58,170 nucleotides of DNA from Rhizobiaceae bacterium (GTDB lineage: Bacteria; Pseudomonadota; Alphaproteobacteria; Rhizobiales; Rhizobiaceae). This document shows positions 9,307 to 18,288 of this stretch, piece after piece. The notes beneath the pieces are model-generated. The model did not search any database. It was not told the origin of the DNA and worked only from the letters and a program-made list of their open reading frames with translations. The DNA lies in contig JAHBYY010000020.1 of NCBI GenBank assembly GCA_019635715.1, positions 1-58,170 of the forward strand. The letters run 5' to 3'. The position numbers and the translations under genes are program-made. The stretch's first letter is position 1, and every line of letters begins with the position of its first letter.

Positions 9307-10555
9307 TGGTGCCGCCTCCGAATTTTTCGATGGACTGGCGGAGCTCCGGATGGGTCTTGGCGTAGTCGTCGAGCGGGATGCCGTCGACCGCCGCCTGCCA
9401 GGCCTGCCGCACCGCGACGACGCCGGCCGCCGGACCGCCCGGATGGCTGACGATGCCGCCGCCGCACAGATAGAGCAGGTCCACCGTGCGCCCCGTGCGC
9501 CGGTAGGTTTCCGGCGCCTGGCCGCCCCACTGGCCGGAGCCGGCGACCGGCATGGCGCAGTCCGACGGGGTGAACAGCGGCGTGGTGACCGCCTCGAACG
9601 AGGCGACGAAGCTGTCGTCCGGCTCCCAGTATTTGACGCCGATGCCGTTGATCTGGAACTGGTCGACGCCGAGCAGCCGCCAGAACTGCTGCCAGACGGA
9701 GAAATCGAAGCCGAGGCCGGGATGGCGGGTGAGGACGTCCCAGCCGTTGCGATGGGCGTGCAGCACGAGTTCCGTGCGCTTGCGCAGGAAGGCCATGCCG
9801 CCCATGCCGATCGAGTTGATGTTGACCACCGCGCAGTTGCCGCCGGCTTTTGCGACGATGTCGTGGTTGCGCATCATCTCGTCCGGATCGGCATGGCTGA
9901 TGCCCCACGCGTACATCACCTTCTTGCCGGTCTTCTGCTCGTGATCGAGGATCAGCGGCATGATCGCCTTCACCCGCTCCCCGAGCGGCGAATAGGCCGG
10001 GCTCATCAGCTTCTCGTCGTCCTTGATGAAGTCGACCCCCGACGCGATCAGTTCGCGGACCATCTCGGCGGTCTCATGCGGACGCAGGCCGAGCGCCGGC
10101 TTGACGATGGTTCCGATGACCGGGCGGCCCTGCACGCCGGTGAGCGCGCGTGTGCCGGCCAGCCCGTATTTCGGACCGGGATGCACGGCATAGGCGGGCG
10201 GCAGCTTCAGGCCGACGATGCGGATGCCGGAGAGGCCGCTGATCGAGAATACTCCGCCGATGGCGATGGTCATCAAAGCCGAGAGATCGGTGCCGACCGC
10301 GTCGAGCGGAAAGGCGATGTCGGCCTCGCCGCGGTTGAACGGCCCGACGCCGCCGGGGATCGACGGCGTGCCCAGCGGCGGCAGATGGCGCACCGACAGG
10401 ACCCGCGCGGCGACACGCGCCTTCAACTCCTCGGTCTCGCCGGGAAGCGCCACGAACGTGCCCGTCGACTGGTCGCTGGCGATCTTCGCCGCGAGCTGCT
10501 CGACGCTTCCCGGCGTCTCGATCCGGTAGGTGACGACGATCTGGTCGAAGGACAT
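9299..10555 (-). CDS. oiaX: RuBisCO-like protein, 3-oxo-isoapionate-4-phosphate transcarboxylase/hydrolase
   Basis: A 418-residue protein of the RuBisCO large-subunit superfamily. The lysine that RuBisCO carbamylates is present as K178 in FIKDDEKL with the metal-binding D180 and E181, and the catalytic KPALGL lysine is K152, so metal chemistry is retained. Form I-specific sequences are absent, and it is much shorter than true RuBisCO. In the described D-apionate pathway the enzyme splits 3-oxo-isoapionate 4-phosphate into 3-phosphoglycerate and glycolate. The start chosen is the ATG ending at 10555 (MSFDQIVVTYRIETPG); a longer open frame to 10600 runs across the operator. It forms a two-gene unit with oiaK and is divergent from the GntR gene. 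The specific reaction is inferred from context. Confidence 0.87.
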   Translation of the reverse strand: MSFDQIVVTYRIETPGSVEQLAAKIASDQSTGTFVALPGETEELKARVAARVLSVRHLPPLGTPSIPGGVGPFNRGEADIAFPLDAVGTDLSALMTIAIGGVFSISGLSGIRIVGLKLPPAYAVHPGPKYGLAGTRALTGVQGRPVIGTIVKPALGLRPHETAEMVRELIASGVDFIKDDEKLMSPAYSPLGERVKAIMPLILDHEQKTGKKVMYAWGISHADPDEMMRNHDIVAKAGGNCAVVNINSIGMGGMAFLRKRTELVLHAHRNGWDVLTRHPGLGFDFSVWQQFWRLLGVDQFQINGIGVKYWEPDDSFVASFEAVTTPLFTPSDCAMPVAGSGQWGGQAPETYRRTGRTVDLLYLCGGGIVSHPGGPAAGVVAVRQAWQAAVDGIPLDDYAKTHPELRQSIEKFGGGTNG

Positions 10556-10581
10556 CGAAGGGCTTTCCGTTGGCCGCCGAC

Positions 10582-10599
10582 TGGTATAATGAGTATCCA
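10582..10599. promoter_or_regulatory. Operator-like GntR motif, copy 1 (oiaX/gntR intergenic)
   Basis: TGGTATAATGAGTATCCA lies 27 bases upstream of the oiaX start and 90 bases upstream of gntR. It shares the core TGGTATmATsAsT with two other copies in the locus (17241 and 18159), each in a promoter region of an apiose gene, and has TGG...CCA ends. It is probably the binding site of the adjacent GntR regulator. Confidence 0.7.
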
Positions 10600-10688
10600 A
10601 CTATTGCAACCGGAATCCTGACGACGACCATCGTGTCCGCCGCTATCCTTGGCGCACCGAATCGACGTTTCCAGGGGAGTGGGTGGGA

Positions 10689-11405
10689 ATGGCCGTTTCC
10701 GAACCGATCGTCAGGCGAAAGCTGTCGGACGAAGTCTTCGCGCGCCTCAAGCGGCTGATCACCAGCGGCGAGCTGAAGCCGGGCGACGACATGCCGTCCG
10801 AGCGCGAACTGATGGAGCGTTTCGGGGTCGGGCGGCCGGCGATCCGCGAGGCCATGCAGGCATTGGCCAACATGGGACTGGTGGCGATCTCGCACGGCGA
10901 ACGCGCCAAGGTGCTGCAGCTCAGCGCCCGCTCGATCTTCCGGCAGGTCGACACCGCCGCCAAGATCATGCTCGCATCGTCCACCGACTCGCTGGAGCAT
11001 CTGAAGAGCGCCCGCATCTTCTTCGAACGCGGCATGGTGCGCGACGCGGCGGACAAGGCCACGGCCGAAGACATCGCCGGGCTGCGCGACATCCTGGCCG
11101 AGCAGGAGGAGCATCGCGGCAATGCCGAGCCCTTCATCAGCGCCGACATGCGGTTCCATACCGCGATCGCGGCGATCTCGGGCAACCCGATCTATGCCGC
11201 GGTCAGCGAGGCGATGCTCGGCTGGCTGAAGGAGTACCATACCGACCTGCTGATCTGGACCGGCAACGAACAGTACACGCTGGACGAACACGCCGAGATC
11301 ATCGACCGCATCGCGGCGAGGGACGCCGAGGGGGCGGAAAAGGCGATGATCAAGCATCTGGAGCGCTCGCGCTCGCTGTTCGTCATGCAGGCGGCGAACC
11401 AGTAG
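10689..11405 (+). CDS. GntR/FadR-subfamily transcriptional regulator of the apiose locus
   Basis: A 238-residue regulator. The N-terminal winged helix (KLSDEVFARLKRLITSGELK, then PSERELMERFGVGRPAIREAM) is followed by an FCD effector domain with likely metal-binding histidines in DMRFHTAIA and near DEHAEI. It resembles NanR/FadR-type regulators that are released from DNA by a sugar acid or sugar phosphate. It lies divergent from oiaX-oiaK, and the shared intergenic region holds one of three matching operator-like sequences, so it most likely represses the apiose genes and itself. The likely inducer is an apiose pathway intermediate (inference). The ATG at 10689 is preferred because GGGGAG lies at good spacing; a GTG at 10683 is too close to it. 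Confidence 0.88.
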   Translation: MAVSEPIVRRKLSDEVFARLKRLITSGELKPGDDMPSERELMERFGVGRPAIREAMQALANMGLVAISHGERAKVLQLSARSIFRQVDTAAKIMLASSTDSLEHLKSARIFFERGMVRDAADKATAEDIAGLRDILAEQEEHRGNAEPFISADMRFHTAIAAISGNPIYAAVSEAMLGWLKEYHTDLLIWTGNEQYTLDEHAEIIDRIAARDAEGAEKAMIKHLERSRSLFVMQAANQ

Positions 11406-11438
11406 GAGGTTCACGAGGCGGCGGTGTCGCGGCAGTCG

Positions 11439-11557
11439 CCCTTCTCCCCGTTTCACGGGGAGAAGGTGCCGGCAGGCGGATGAGGGGCAGCACCCACCCG
11501 TCAGGGCTTGCGCAGCCCCTCACCCTTACCCTCTCCCCGTGGAGAACGGGGAGAGGG
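11439..11557. repeat. Paired-hairpin intergenic repeat
   Basis: Two hairpins, one with CTTCTCCCC paired to GGGGAGAAG (11439-11466) and one with CCCTCTCCCC paired to GGGGAGAGGG (11529-11557). The region between carries a further pair, TGAGGGGC and GCCCCTCA. This is the look of the palindromic intergenic repeats common in rhizobial genomes. It sits between the converging ends of gntR and the apiose dehydrogenase gene and could act as a bidirectional transcript end. Confidence 0.7.
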
Positions 11558-11611
11558 GGCATCGACGCAGCGCGTAACCCCCGGTGCGGCGCCGCCGCAC
11601 CCGATAGCGAA

Positions 11612-12643
11612 CTACAGCAGCGAGGACGGCACCACCAACTGGCGGCTCGCGGCAGCCGCATAAGTTGCTTCCACGAGGGCAAAAGTCTTCAGATTGTCGT
11701 CGCCGGAGGTCGCCGGCGTGGAGCCGGCCGTCAGACTGTCGACCCAGTGCTGCTGGATCGCCGCGACGCTCTCCTGCACATTGTGCCACGGCTTCGACGC
11801 CCAGGGCAGAACCGGCGGCGAGATGTCCTTCTCGACGACGCCGCTCCTGCCCTTCATCACCAGCCGATAGCCCTGTTCCAGACGGACCGAGCCTTCGCTG
11901 CCGTCGACCTCGATCACCGTCTCGGGAAACTGCTCGACAGGACGCTTCGACGAGTAGCTGGCGTCGACGATCGAGGTGATGCCATTGTCGTGGTCCAGGA
12001 GGATCGTCACGGTGTCTTCGCCGGCGATGGCGGGATTGATGCGCGTCGTGCGCGCGTTGAGCGAGGCGACGTCGCCGAACAGATAGCGCGCCACGTCGAG
12101 CACATGCACGCCGAGGTCGTCGACGATGAAGCGCTCGACCTTGGCCAGGTAGGGCTGGCCGGCATAGACGTCGTAGCCGGAGCGGAACGACACGCGGCCG
12201 AAGAACGGCGTGCCGATCTCGCCGCTGTCGAGGATCGCCTTCACGGCGCGGATCGGCGACTGCCAGCGGAAGTTCTCATGGACCATCAGCGGCACGCCGG
12301 CCTTGTGCGCCGCGGCGACCATCGCCTTGGCGTCGGCAAGCGTCGGCGCAAAGGGTTTTTGGCAGATGGTCGGCAGCTTGTAGCCGGTCGTCAGCTCAAC
12401 CAGGGCCCGGTGGCTCTCGACGGTGGTGGCGATGTCGACGAAATCCAGGCCGCCGGCCTCCAGCATCGCGCGGGCGTCCGTATAGCGCCGCGAAATGCCG
12501 AACTGCTCGCCGACCGTCCTCAGACGCTCCGGGTCACGGTCGCAGATCGCGACGATCGAAGCGCCCTTGGCATCCGCCCAGCCGTGAAGCTGGTTGATCG
12601 CGAAGAAGCCGCAACCGATCAACCCGCCCTTCAAATCCGCCAT
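11612..12643 (-). CDS. apdH: D-apiose dehydrogenase (Gfo/Idh/MocA family)
   Basis: A 343-residue NAD(P)-dependent oxidoreductase. The N-terminal Rossmann domain starts LKGGLIGCGFFAINQLHGW; the conserved catalytic lysine motif reads TICQKPFAPT (EKP in most relatives, QKP here), and HVLDVARYLFGD is the usual second-domain segment. In the characterised D-apiose pathway ApdH oxidises D-apiose to D-apionolactone. The apiose assignment comes from position: the gene starts two bases after the stop of the sugar permease gene, at the end of the apnO-transporter operon, and oiaX-oiaK lie just beyond. The Gfo/Idh/MocA family alone would not reveal the substrate. It is the last gene of its operon, followed by a paired-hairpin repeat. 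Confidence 0.8.
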   Translation of the reverse strand: MADLKGGLIGCGFFAINQLHGWADAKGASIVAICDRDPERLRTVGEQFGISRRYTDARAMLEAGGLDFVDIATTVESHRALVELTTGYKLPTICQKPFAPTLADAKAMVAAAHKAGVPLMVHENFRWQSPIRAVKAILDSGEIGTPFFGRVSFRSGYDVYAGQPYLAKVERFIVDDLGVHVLDVARYLFGDVASLNARTTRINPAIAGEDTVTILLDHDNGITSIVDASYSSKRPVEQFPETVIEVDGSEGSVRLEQGYRLVMKGRSGVVEKDISPPVLPWASKPWHNVQESVAAIQQHWVDSLTAGSTPATSGDDNLKTFALVEATYAAAASRQLVVPSSLL

Positions 12644-12645
12644 GA

Positions 12646-13710
12646 TCAGCCCGCCTTCGCCATCTGCATCAGCGTCACGCGCTGCTGAAGCTTCCGTTGC
12701 GCCTGGTCTACGACGACGGCGACGATGATGACCAGACCCTTGATGACCATCTGCCAGAACGAGCTGACGCCCATCATCACCAGCCCGTCCGAGAGGATGC
12801 CGATGACGAAGGCGCCGACGATGGTGCCGCCGATCGTGCCGCGCCCGCCCGACATCGACGTGCCGCCGAGCACGGCGGCGGCGATGGCGTTGAGCTCGAA
12901 GCTCTCGCCGGTCGCCGGGTGCGAGGCCATCAGCTCGGAGGCGATGATCAGGCCGACGATCGCCGCGCAGAAGCCGGAGAACATGTAGACGAACATCTTC
13001 ACCAGGTTGACCCGCACGCCGGAGATGCGCGCGGCGCGCTCATTGCCGCCCACCGCGAAGATGTGGCGGCCGAGCGGCGTGTAGCGGGCGAGATAGGCGG
13101 CGGCGAGCGCCACGACGATGAGCAGCCAGACCGACACCGGCAGGCCGAGGATGCGACCTGCTCCGAGGTATCCGAACCCGGTGTTGCCGAGCGCCGGGTT
13201 GCCGACGAGGTTCGGGAAGGTGCGGCCGTCCGACGACAGCAGGGCTGCGCCGCGGGCGACGTAGAGCGTGCCCAGCGTGGCGATGAAGGGCGCAACGTTC
13301 AGTTTCGTTATCAGCAGCCCGTTTATCGCCCCGATCAGCATGCCGACGATCAGCGTGATGACGATGATCTCCGGCACGTTGAAATAGACGGTGTAGCCGA
13401 TCTGCAGGTCGATGCCGTTGAGCACCAGGAAGCCGGCGACCATGGCGCACAGGCCGACGATCGAGCCGACCGACAGGTCGATGCCGCCGGTGATGATGAC
13501 GAAGGTCATGCCCATCGCCAGGAAGGCGTTGAGCGCGACGTGCTTCGACATCAGGATCAGGTTGGCCGTCGACAGGAAGCTCGGCACGGCGAGCGAGAAG
13601 AACAGGATGACGGCGATCAGCGCGATGAAGGTGCGCGCCTTCATCAGCGTCAGCAGCAGCGATCCGCTCGATCCCGGTTGCGAGACCGCTTTGGCGGAGA
13701 TGTCGGTCAT
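12646..13710 (-). CDS. ABC sugar importer permease, ribose type
   Basis: A 354-residue inner-membrane permease of the CUT2/RbsC family. About ten hydrophobic segments are visible from FIALIAVILFFSLAVPSF onward, with the family signatures GGIDLSVGSIVGL and AAVLGGTSMSGGRGTIGGT. It forms the membrane channel for the binding protein at 16165 and the double ATPase at 13904. The ATG ending at 13710 (MTDISAKAVSQPG) follows a GAGAG site; the frame continues upstream into the palindromic repeat and is not coding there. The stop is 2 bases before the apiose dehydrogenase start. D-apiose as substrate is inferred from the surrounding catabolic genes. Confidence 0.93.
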   Translation of the reverse strand: MTDISAKAVSQPGSSGSLLLTLMKARTFIALIAVILFFSLAVPSFLSTANLILMSKHVALNAFLAMGMTFVIITGGIDLSVGSIVGLCAMVAGFLVLNGIDLQIGYTVYFNVPEIIVITLIVGMLIGAINGLLITKLNVAPFIATLGTLYVARGAALLSSDGRTFPNLVGNPALGNTGFGYLGAGRILGLPVSVWLLIVVALAAAYLARYTPLGRHIFAVGGNERAARISGVRVNLVKMFVYMFSGFCAAIVGLIIASELMASHPATGESFELNAIAAAVLGGTSMSGGRGTIGGTIVGAFVIGILSDGLVMMGVSSFWQMVIKGLVIIVAVVVDQAQRKLQQRVTLMQMAKAG

Positions 13711-13744
13711 ATGGTGCTCTCTCCGTTTCTGCTGCGGTAGGAAG

Positions 13745-13889
13745 TTACCCCCACCCCTAACCCCTCCCCACAAGGGGGAGGGGAACTTTGTGGCGATGCT
13801 CTGAGCGCCAACCTTTGACGGCTGTTGCGAACTGCGATGGCAGCGCTGTTCCCCTCCCCCTTATGGGGAGGGGTCAGGGGTGGGGGTGA
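13745..13889. repeat. Long inverted repeat (imperfect 42-bp arms)
   Basis: The left arm at 13745-13786 and the right arm at 13848-13889 are reverse complements at 39 or so of 42 positions, and each arm also folds on itself (CCCTCCCC...GGGGAGGGG). A relative with the same sequence type is at 48191-48337. It lies inside the apiose operon between the ATPase and permease genes. Confidence 0.8.
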
Positions 13890-13903
13890 AGCCTGCAAAG
13901 ACT

Positions 13904-15451
13904 TCATCTGGGATCACCCCTACCCAATTCTGCAACCGGCCCGTGACCCATCGCCGACGCGGCGACGATCGCCGCCTCCGTCGCCTCGGCCCGGTCGAAC
14001 AGACCCGTGAGCTTGCCGTTGCTCATGACCGCGATACGGTCGGACAGCGCCATCACCTCGTCGAGGTCGGATGTCGCGAAAAGGATGCCGAGGCCGTCGC
14101 GGGAGAGTTTGCGCATGGTGCGGAACACATCAGCCTTGGCACCGACGTCGATGCCGCGGCTCGGCTCGTCCATCAGCAACACCTTCGGCCTGGTCAGCAG
14201 CGCCTTGCCGATGACGACCTTCTGCTGGTTGCCGCCCGACAGGGAGGAGACCTCCTGCGCGGGGTCGGCGACCTTGATCGACAGTTCGCGCACCATGTCC
14301 GACACGGCTTCGCGTTCGGCCTTGCCGCTGATGTGGAACAGCCTGGCGAAGCGCGACAGGCTGGACATTGTGAGGTTGGTGGCCACCGACAGGATGGTCA
14401 CCAGGCCCTCGCGCTGGCGGTCCTCGGGAATGAGCGCCAGGCCGCGACGGATGCGTCCGGTCACGTCGCGCTGCCGGACCTCCTGGCCCTCGAGGAAGAT
14501 CTTTCCGGTCGACTCGCCGTGACGTCCCATGATGCAGTCGAAGAGCTCGCTGCGTCCGGCGCCCATCAGGCCGTAGATGCCGAGGATCTCGCCCTTGCGC
14601 AGCGACAGCGAGACGTGGTCGACGGCCAGCCCGCCGGTGGCGCGCGGCAGGCTGATCTCCTCGGTGCGGAACACTTCCTCGCCCAGCGCATGGTCGTCCG
14701 CCTTGGCAAAATCCTTGGCGTCCGAGCCGATCATCTGGCGGACGATCCACTGCGTGTCGACGTTTCGCACTTCCTCCTGGCCGGTGATGTGGCCGTCGCG
14801 AAGGACCGTGATGTAGTCGCCGATGCGGATCAGCTCTTCCAGGCGGTGCGAGATGTAGACGATGGCGACGCCCTGCGCCTTCAGATCTTCGATGACCTTG
14901 AACAGGATCTCGACTTCCGCCGCGCTGAGCGCGGACGTCGGCTCGTCCATGATCAGGATGCGCGCATCGAGCGACACCGCCTTGGCGATCTCGACGAGCT
15001 GCTGCTGGCCGATCATCAGATCCTCGACCATCATGTCGGCGCGGATGCCGGCGCGCAGCCGGTCGAGGAAGCCGGCCGCCTTGCGCTGCTGCGCGGCGTG
15101 GTCGATCTTGCCGAGCGCGTTGGTGATCTCGCGTGTCGCGAAGATGTTCTCGGCCACCGTGAGGTTGCCGAACAGGTTCATCTCCTGGAACACCATGCCG
15201 ATGCCCTTGGCGACGGCATCGCCCGAGGAGGAGAAGGAGACTTCCTTGCCTTCCAGCAGGATGCGCCCGCTTGTCGGCTTCTCGACGCCGGCGATGATCT
15301 TCATCAGCGTCGACTTGCCGGCGCCGTTCTCGCCGACCAGCACGTTGACGGCGCCGCGGCGCACCTCGAAGCTGGCGCGCTTGACCGCAACCGTGCCCGA
15401 ATAGACCTTGGTGACGTCTTCGAGCTTGAGGATGACGTCGGCAGCGCTCAT
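13904..15451 (-). CDS. ABC sugar importer ATP-binding protein, two-domain ribose type
   Basis: A 515-residue cytoplasmic ATPase of the RbsA/CUT2 kind with two nucleotide-binding domains. The first has Walker A GENGAGKSTLMKI and Walker B ILIMDEPTSAL with a modified signature (GQQQLVEIA). The second has the signature LSGGNQQKVVIGKALL and Walker B VLLMDEPSRGIDVG, but its Walker A region reads GLMGAGRSELFD, the usual degenerate form in this family. It energises uptake through the permease at 12646. Its start overlaps the stop of the DUF2291 lipoprotein gene by four bases (ATGA), showing translational coupling. D-apiose transport is an inference from context. Confidence 0.95.
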   Translation of the reverse strand: MSAADVILKLEDVTKVYSGTVAVKRASFEVRRGAVNVLVGENGAGKSTLMKIIAGVEKPTSGRILLEGKEVSFSSSGDAVAKGIGMVFQEMNLFGNLTVAENIFATREITNALGKIDHAAQQRKAAGFLDRLRAGIRADMMVEDLMIGQQQLVEIAKAVSLDARILIMDEPTSALSAAEVEILFKVIEDLKAQGVAIVYISHRLEELIRIGDYITVLRDGHITGQEEVRNVDTQWIVRQMIGSDAKDFAKADDHALGEEVFRTEEISLPRATGGLAVDHVSLSLRKGEILGIYGLMGAGRSELFDCIMGRHGESTGKIFLEGQEVRQRDVTGRIRRGLALIPEDRQREGLVTILSVATNLTMSSLSRFARLFHISGKAEREAVSDMVRELSIKVADPAQEVSSLSGGNQQKVVIGKALLTRPKVLLMDEPSRGIDVGAKADVFRTMRKLSRDGLGILFATSDLDEVMALSDRIAVMSNGKLTGLFDRAEATEAAIVAASAMGHGPVAELGRGDPR

Positions 15452-16092
15452 GGCTGCGGCCCGATCTCGGCCTCGGCCGGAGTCAGCAGCGGAAGGTCGC
15501 CGCCGCTGCCCTGGACATAGGCGCCGAGCACCTTGGCCGTCCGGCCGTCGAGCGCCTCGCGCGGCAGCTTCGACAGGATGGTGCGGTCGGCATAGATGTT
15601 GAACGATTTGCCGTACTGGGCGAAGTCGATCTGGTTGGTGAACTCGTTGAAGTTGACGAAGTCGAGGCTGTCGCGCAGCGCCGTGCCGCGCAGCGCCGGA
15701 CCGATCTGCACCCGCACATCCGCCTTGCCGTCGCCGTCGACATCGATGTCCACCGTCGCGGCGCGCGACTCGGTGTTCGAGGCGACGATCCTGCCTTCGG
15801 CGGTCGCCACATAGGTCCAGGGCGAGTTCGCCTGCTTGTTGGGGTTGCCGTATTTCTCGCCGGCCGCCTTGGCGTCACCCTTGGCCAGCCCCTGCACCTC
15901 GGCGAACGGACCCGCCTTGTCGCGCAGATAGGGCAGCATGCGACCGTCCCAGATCTCCGCGACCATGGCGTCGGGATCGAACTTCGCCGCAACATCGCCG
16001 TCGATCGGCGCGCCGGTCGGCAGGATCTTGCAGCCGGCGATGCAAAGGACGACGAAAAGCGCGGCGATCAGCCTCGGCGATCCACGGTGCAT
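15448..16092 (-). CDS. DUF2291 family lipoprotein of the sugar ABC system
   Basis: A 214-residue predicted lipoprotein. The N-terminus MHRGSPRLIAALFVVLCIAGC ends in a lipobox (I-A-G-C, lipidated Cys21), so the mature protein should be membrane-anchored in the periplasm. The rest matches the DUF2291 family (VAEIWDGRMLPYLRDKAGPF, SPWTYVATAEGRIVASNTES, DFVNFNEFTNQIDFAQYGKS). This family occurs regularly beside ribose-type ABC sugar importers but has no proven role. It sits between the binding-protein and ATPase genes and overlaps the latter by four bases. A role in presenting or sensing the transported sugar at the membrane is a guess. Confidence 0.88.
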   Translation of the reverse strand: MHRGSPRLIAALFVVLCIAGCKILPTGAPIDGDVAAKFDPDAMVAEIWDGRMLPYLRDKAGPFAEVQGLAKGDAKAAGEKYGNPNKQANSPWTYVATAEGRIVASNTESRAATVDIDVDGDGKADVRVQIGPALRGTALRDSLDFVNFNEFTNQIDFAQYGKSFNIYADRTILSKLPREALDGRTAKVLGAYVQGSGGDLPLLTPAEAEIGPQP

Positions 16093-16164
16093 GAGGACAG
16101 GTTCCGATTGAAATGGAGGCGCGGGGCGAACCGGGTCCGCCCCGCGCGCGGTCTGCGCAGGATG

Positions 16165-17229
<1,065 letters not shown>

Positions 17230-17240
17230 TTAATGGCGAC

Positions 17241-17262
17241 TGGTATCATGAGTCAATCACCA
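17241..17262. promoter_or_regulatory. Operator-like GntR motif, copy 2 (apnO/binding-protein intergenic)
   Basis: A 22-base stretch beginning TGGTATCATGAGTCAATCAC and ending CCA. It shares TGGTATmATsAsT with the copies at 10582 and 18159. It lies between the apnO stop (17284) and the binding-protein start (17106), where a secondary promoter for the transporter would be expected. Confidence 0.6.
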
Positions 17263-17283
17263 TTTCTGTTAATGAGGTGGTCG

Positions 17284-18111
17284 TTAGGTAATTCGCCGGA
17301 TGCTCGCCGCAACCTCTTCCGGCTCGAAGATGCGCTTCCAGTCGTCGCGCATCAGCACCGGCTTGCCGAACTCGATGGCCTTGTTGCAGGCGTCGGAGAA
17401 GGCGCCCTCGCGTTCGCCGAAGATCACCGAGGCCAGCACGTTGATGTGGCCGAGCAGGAAGTCGAGCGCCGCCTGGCGGTCGACGCCGCGCCGCACCACC
17501 TCGTCGACGCCTTCGCGCATGACCTCAAGCAGCGAGGCGCACATGGTCTCGGCCAGCGCCGGCTCGAGCATGGCAAGCTGCTCGACCGTCACGCGGTGCG
17601 ACCGCATGACCGGGGCCCAGATCGTCTTGGCAACCGCCTCGCCCTTGGCATAGTCGCTTTCCGGACCCTGCATCAGGGCGCTGACGATATGCTGCTTGGC
17701 CTTGATGCCGCCGAAATAGTCCTTCTTGGCCTCCATGTCCGTCTCGTCGTTGAACAGCGGCGGATGGCAGGGGTGGGTGATGAAGTAGGTCAGGTCCGGA
17801 CGGTCCGGCAGGTGACCGGCGGCCGGAGCGGCGGCGTCGAGGACGACGACCATCGTGCCCGGCTTCAGCTTCTTCTCGATGCCCGCGGCGACCTTGCCGA
17901 TCGCCGTGTCGGGCACCGCCAGAACCACGACCTCGGCGCCATCGATGGCCGCGTCCAGTTCGACCGTGTCGATGCCGAGGCCCGACTTCAGCCTGTCGCG
18001 CCCGGCCTCGCTCACCTCGACGTGGCGGACCTCATAGGCGGATCCGCGGAAATTCGTGGCGAGGCGGTAGCCCATTTTCCCGCCGGCACCGAGCAATGCA
18101 ACAGTCGTCAT
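17284..18111 (-). CDS. apnO: D-apionate oxidoisomerase
   Basis: A 275-residue NAD-dependent enzyme. The N-terminal Rossmann fold is VALLGAGGKMGYRLATNF. The rest, with ITHPCHPPLFND and a helical C-terminal half (HRVTVEQLAMLEPALAETM, ALDFLLGHINVLASVIFGER), matches the phosphogluconate-dehydrogenase-like family that includes ApnO. ApnO converts D-apionate to 3-oxo-isoapionate by coupled oxidation and isomerisation. The substrate is inferred from the adjacent RuBisCO-like OiaX, OiaK and apiose dehydrogenase. The start has GGGAGCGAGAG upstream at normal spacing. It is the first gene of the operon read towards 11612, with an operator-like GntR motif 48 bases upstream and a divergent aldehyde dehydrogenase on the other side. 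Confidence 0.85.
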   Translation of the reverse strand: MTTVALLGAGGKMGYRLATNFRGSAYEVRHVEVSEAGRDRLKSGLGIDTVELDAAIDGAEVVVLAVPDTAIGKVAAGIEKKLKPGTMVVVLDAAAPAAGHLPDRPDLTYFITHPCHPPLFNDETDMEAKKDYFGGIKAKQHIVSALMQGPESDYAKGEAVAKTIWAPVMRSHRVTVEQLAMLEPALAETMCASLLEVMREGVDEVVRRGVDRQAALDFLLGHINVLASVIFGEREGAFSDACNKAIEFGKPVLMRDDWKRIFEPEEVAASIRRIT

Positions 18112-18158
18112 GATCTCTCGCTCCCTGACAAGGCCCGACGCCTCGTCACGATGTCCGG

Positions 18159-18177
18159 TGGTATAATCACTCTACCA
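18159..18177. promoter_or_regulatory. Operator-like GntR motif, copy 3 (apnO/aldehyde dehydrogenase intergenic)
   Basis: TGGTATAATCACTCTACCA, with perfect inverted ends TGGTA and TACCA around nine bases. It is the most symmetrical of the three copies and lies in the divergent promoter region of apnO (48 bases upstream) and the aldehyde dehydrogenase gene (112 bases upstream). Confidence 0.72.
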
Positions 18178-18288
18178 TCGTCGTGCAAGCGTCTTTCCTT
18201 CGGAGCGAGGCCCGATCACGGCCGGGCTGACTCCGGGCGAAATAGGCGCTAGAAGCCCGGCATTCCCAAACGTAGGACGGCGGACGCC

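Noticed and set aside
10556-10600. Longer start for oiaX at 10600
   Set aside because: The extra 15 codons run through the operator-like motif and lack family similarity; MSFDQIVV at 10555 is a better N-terminus.
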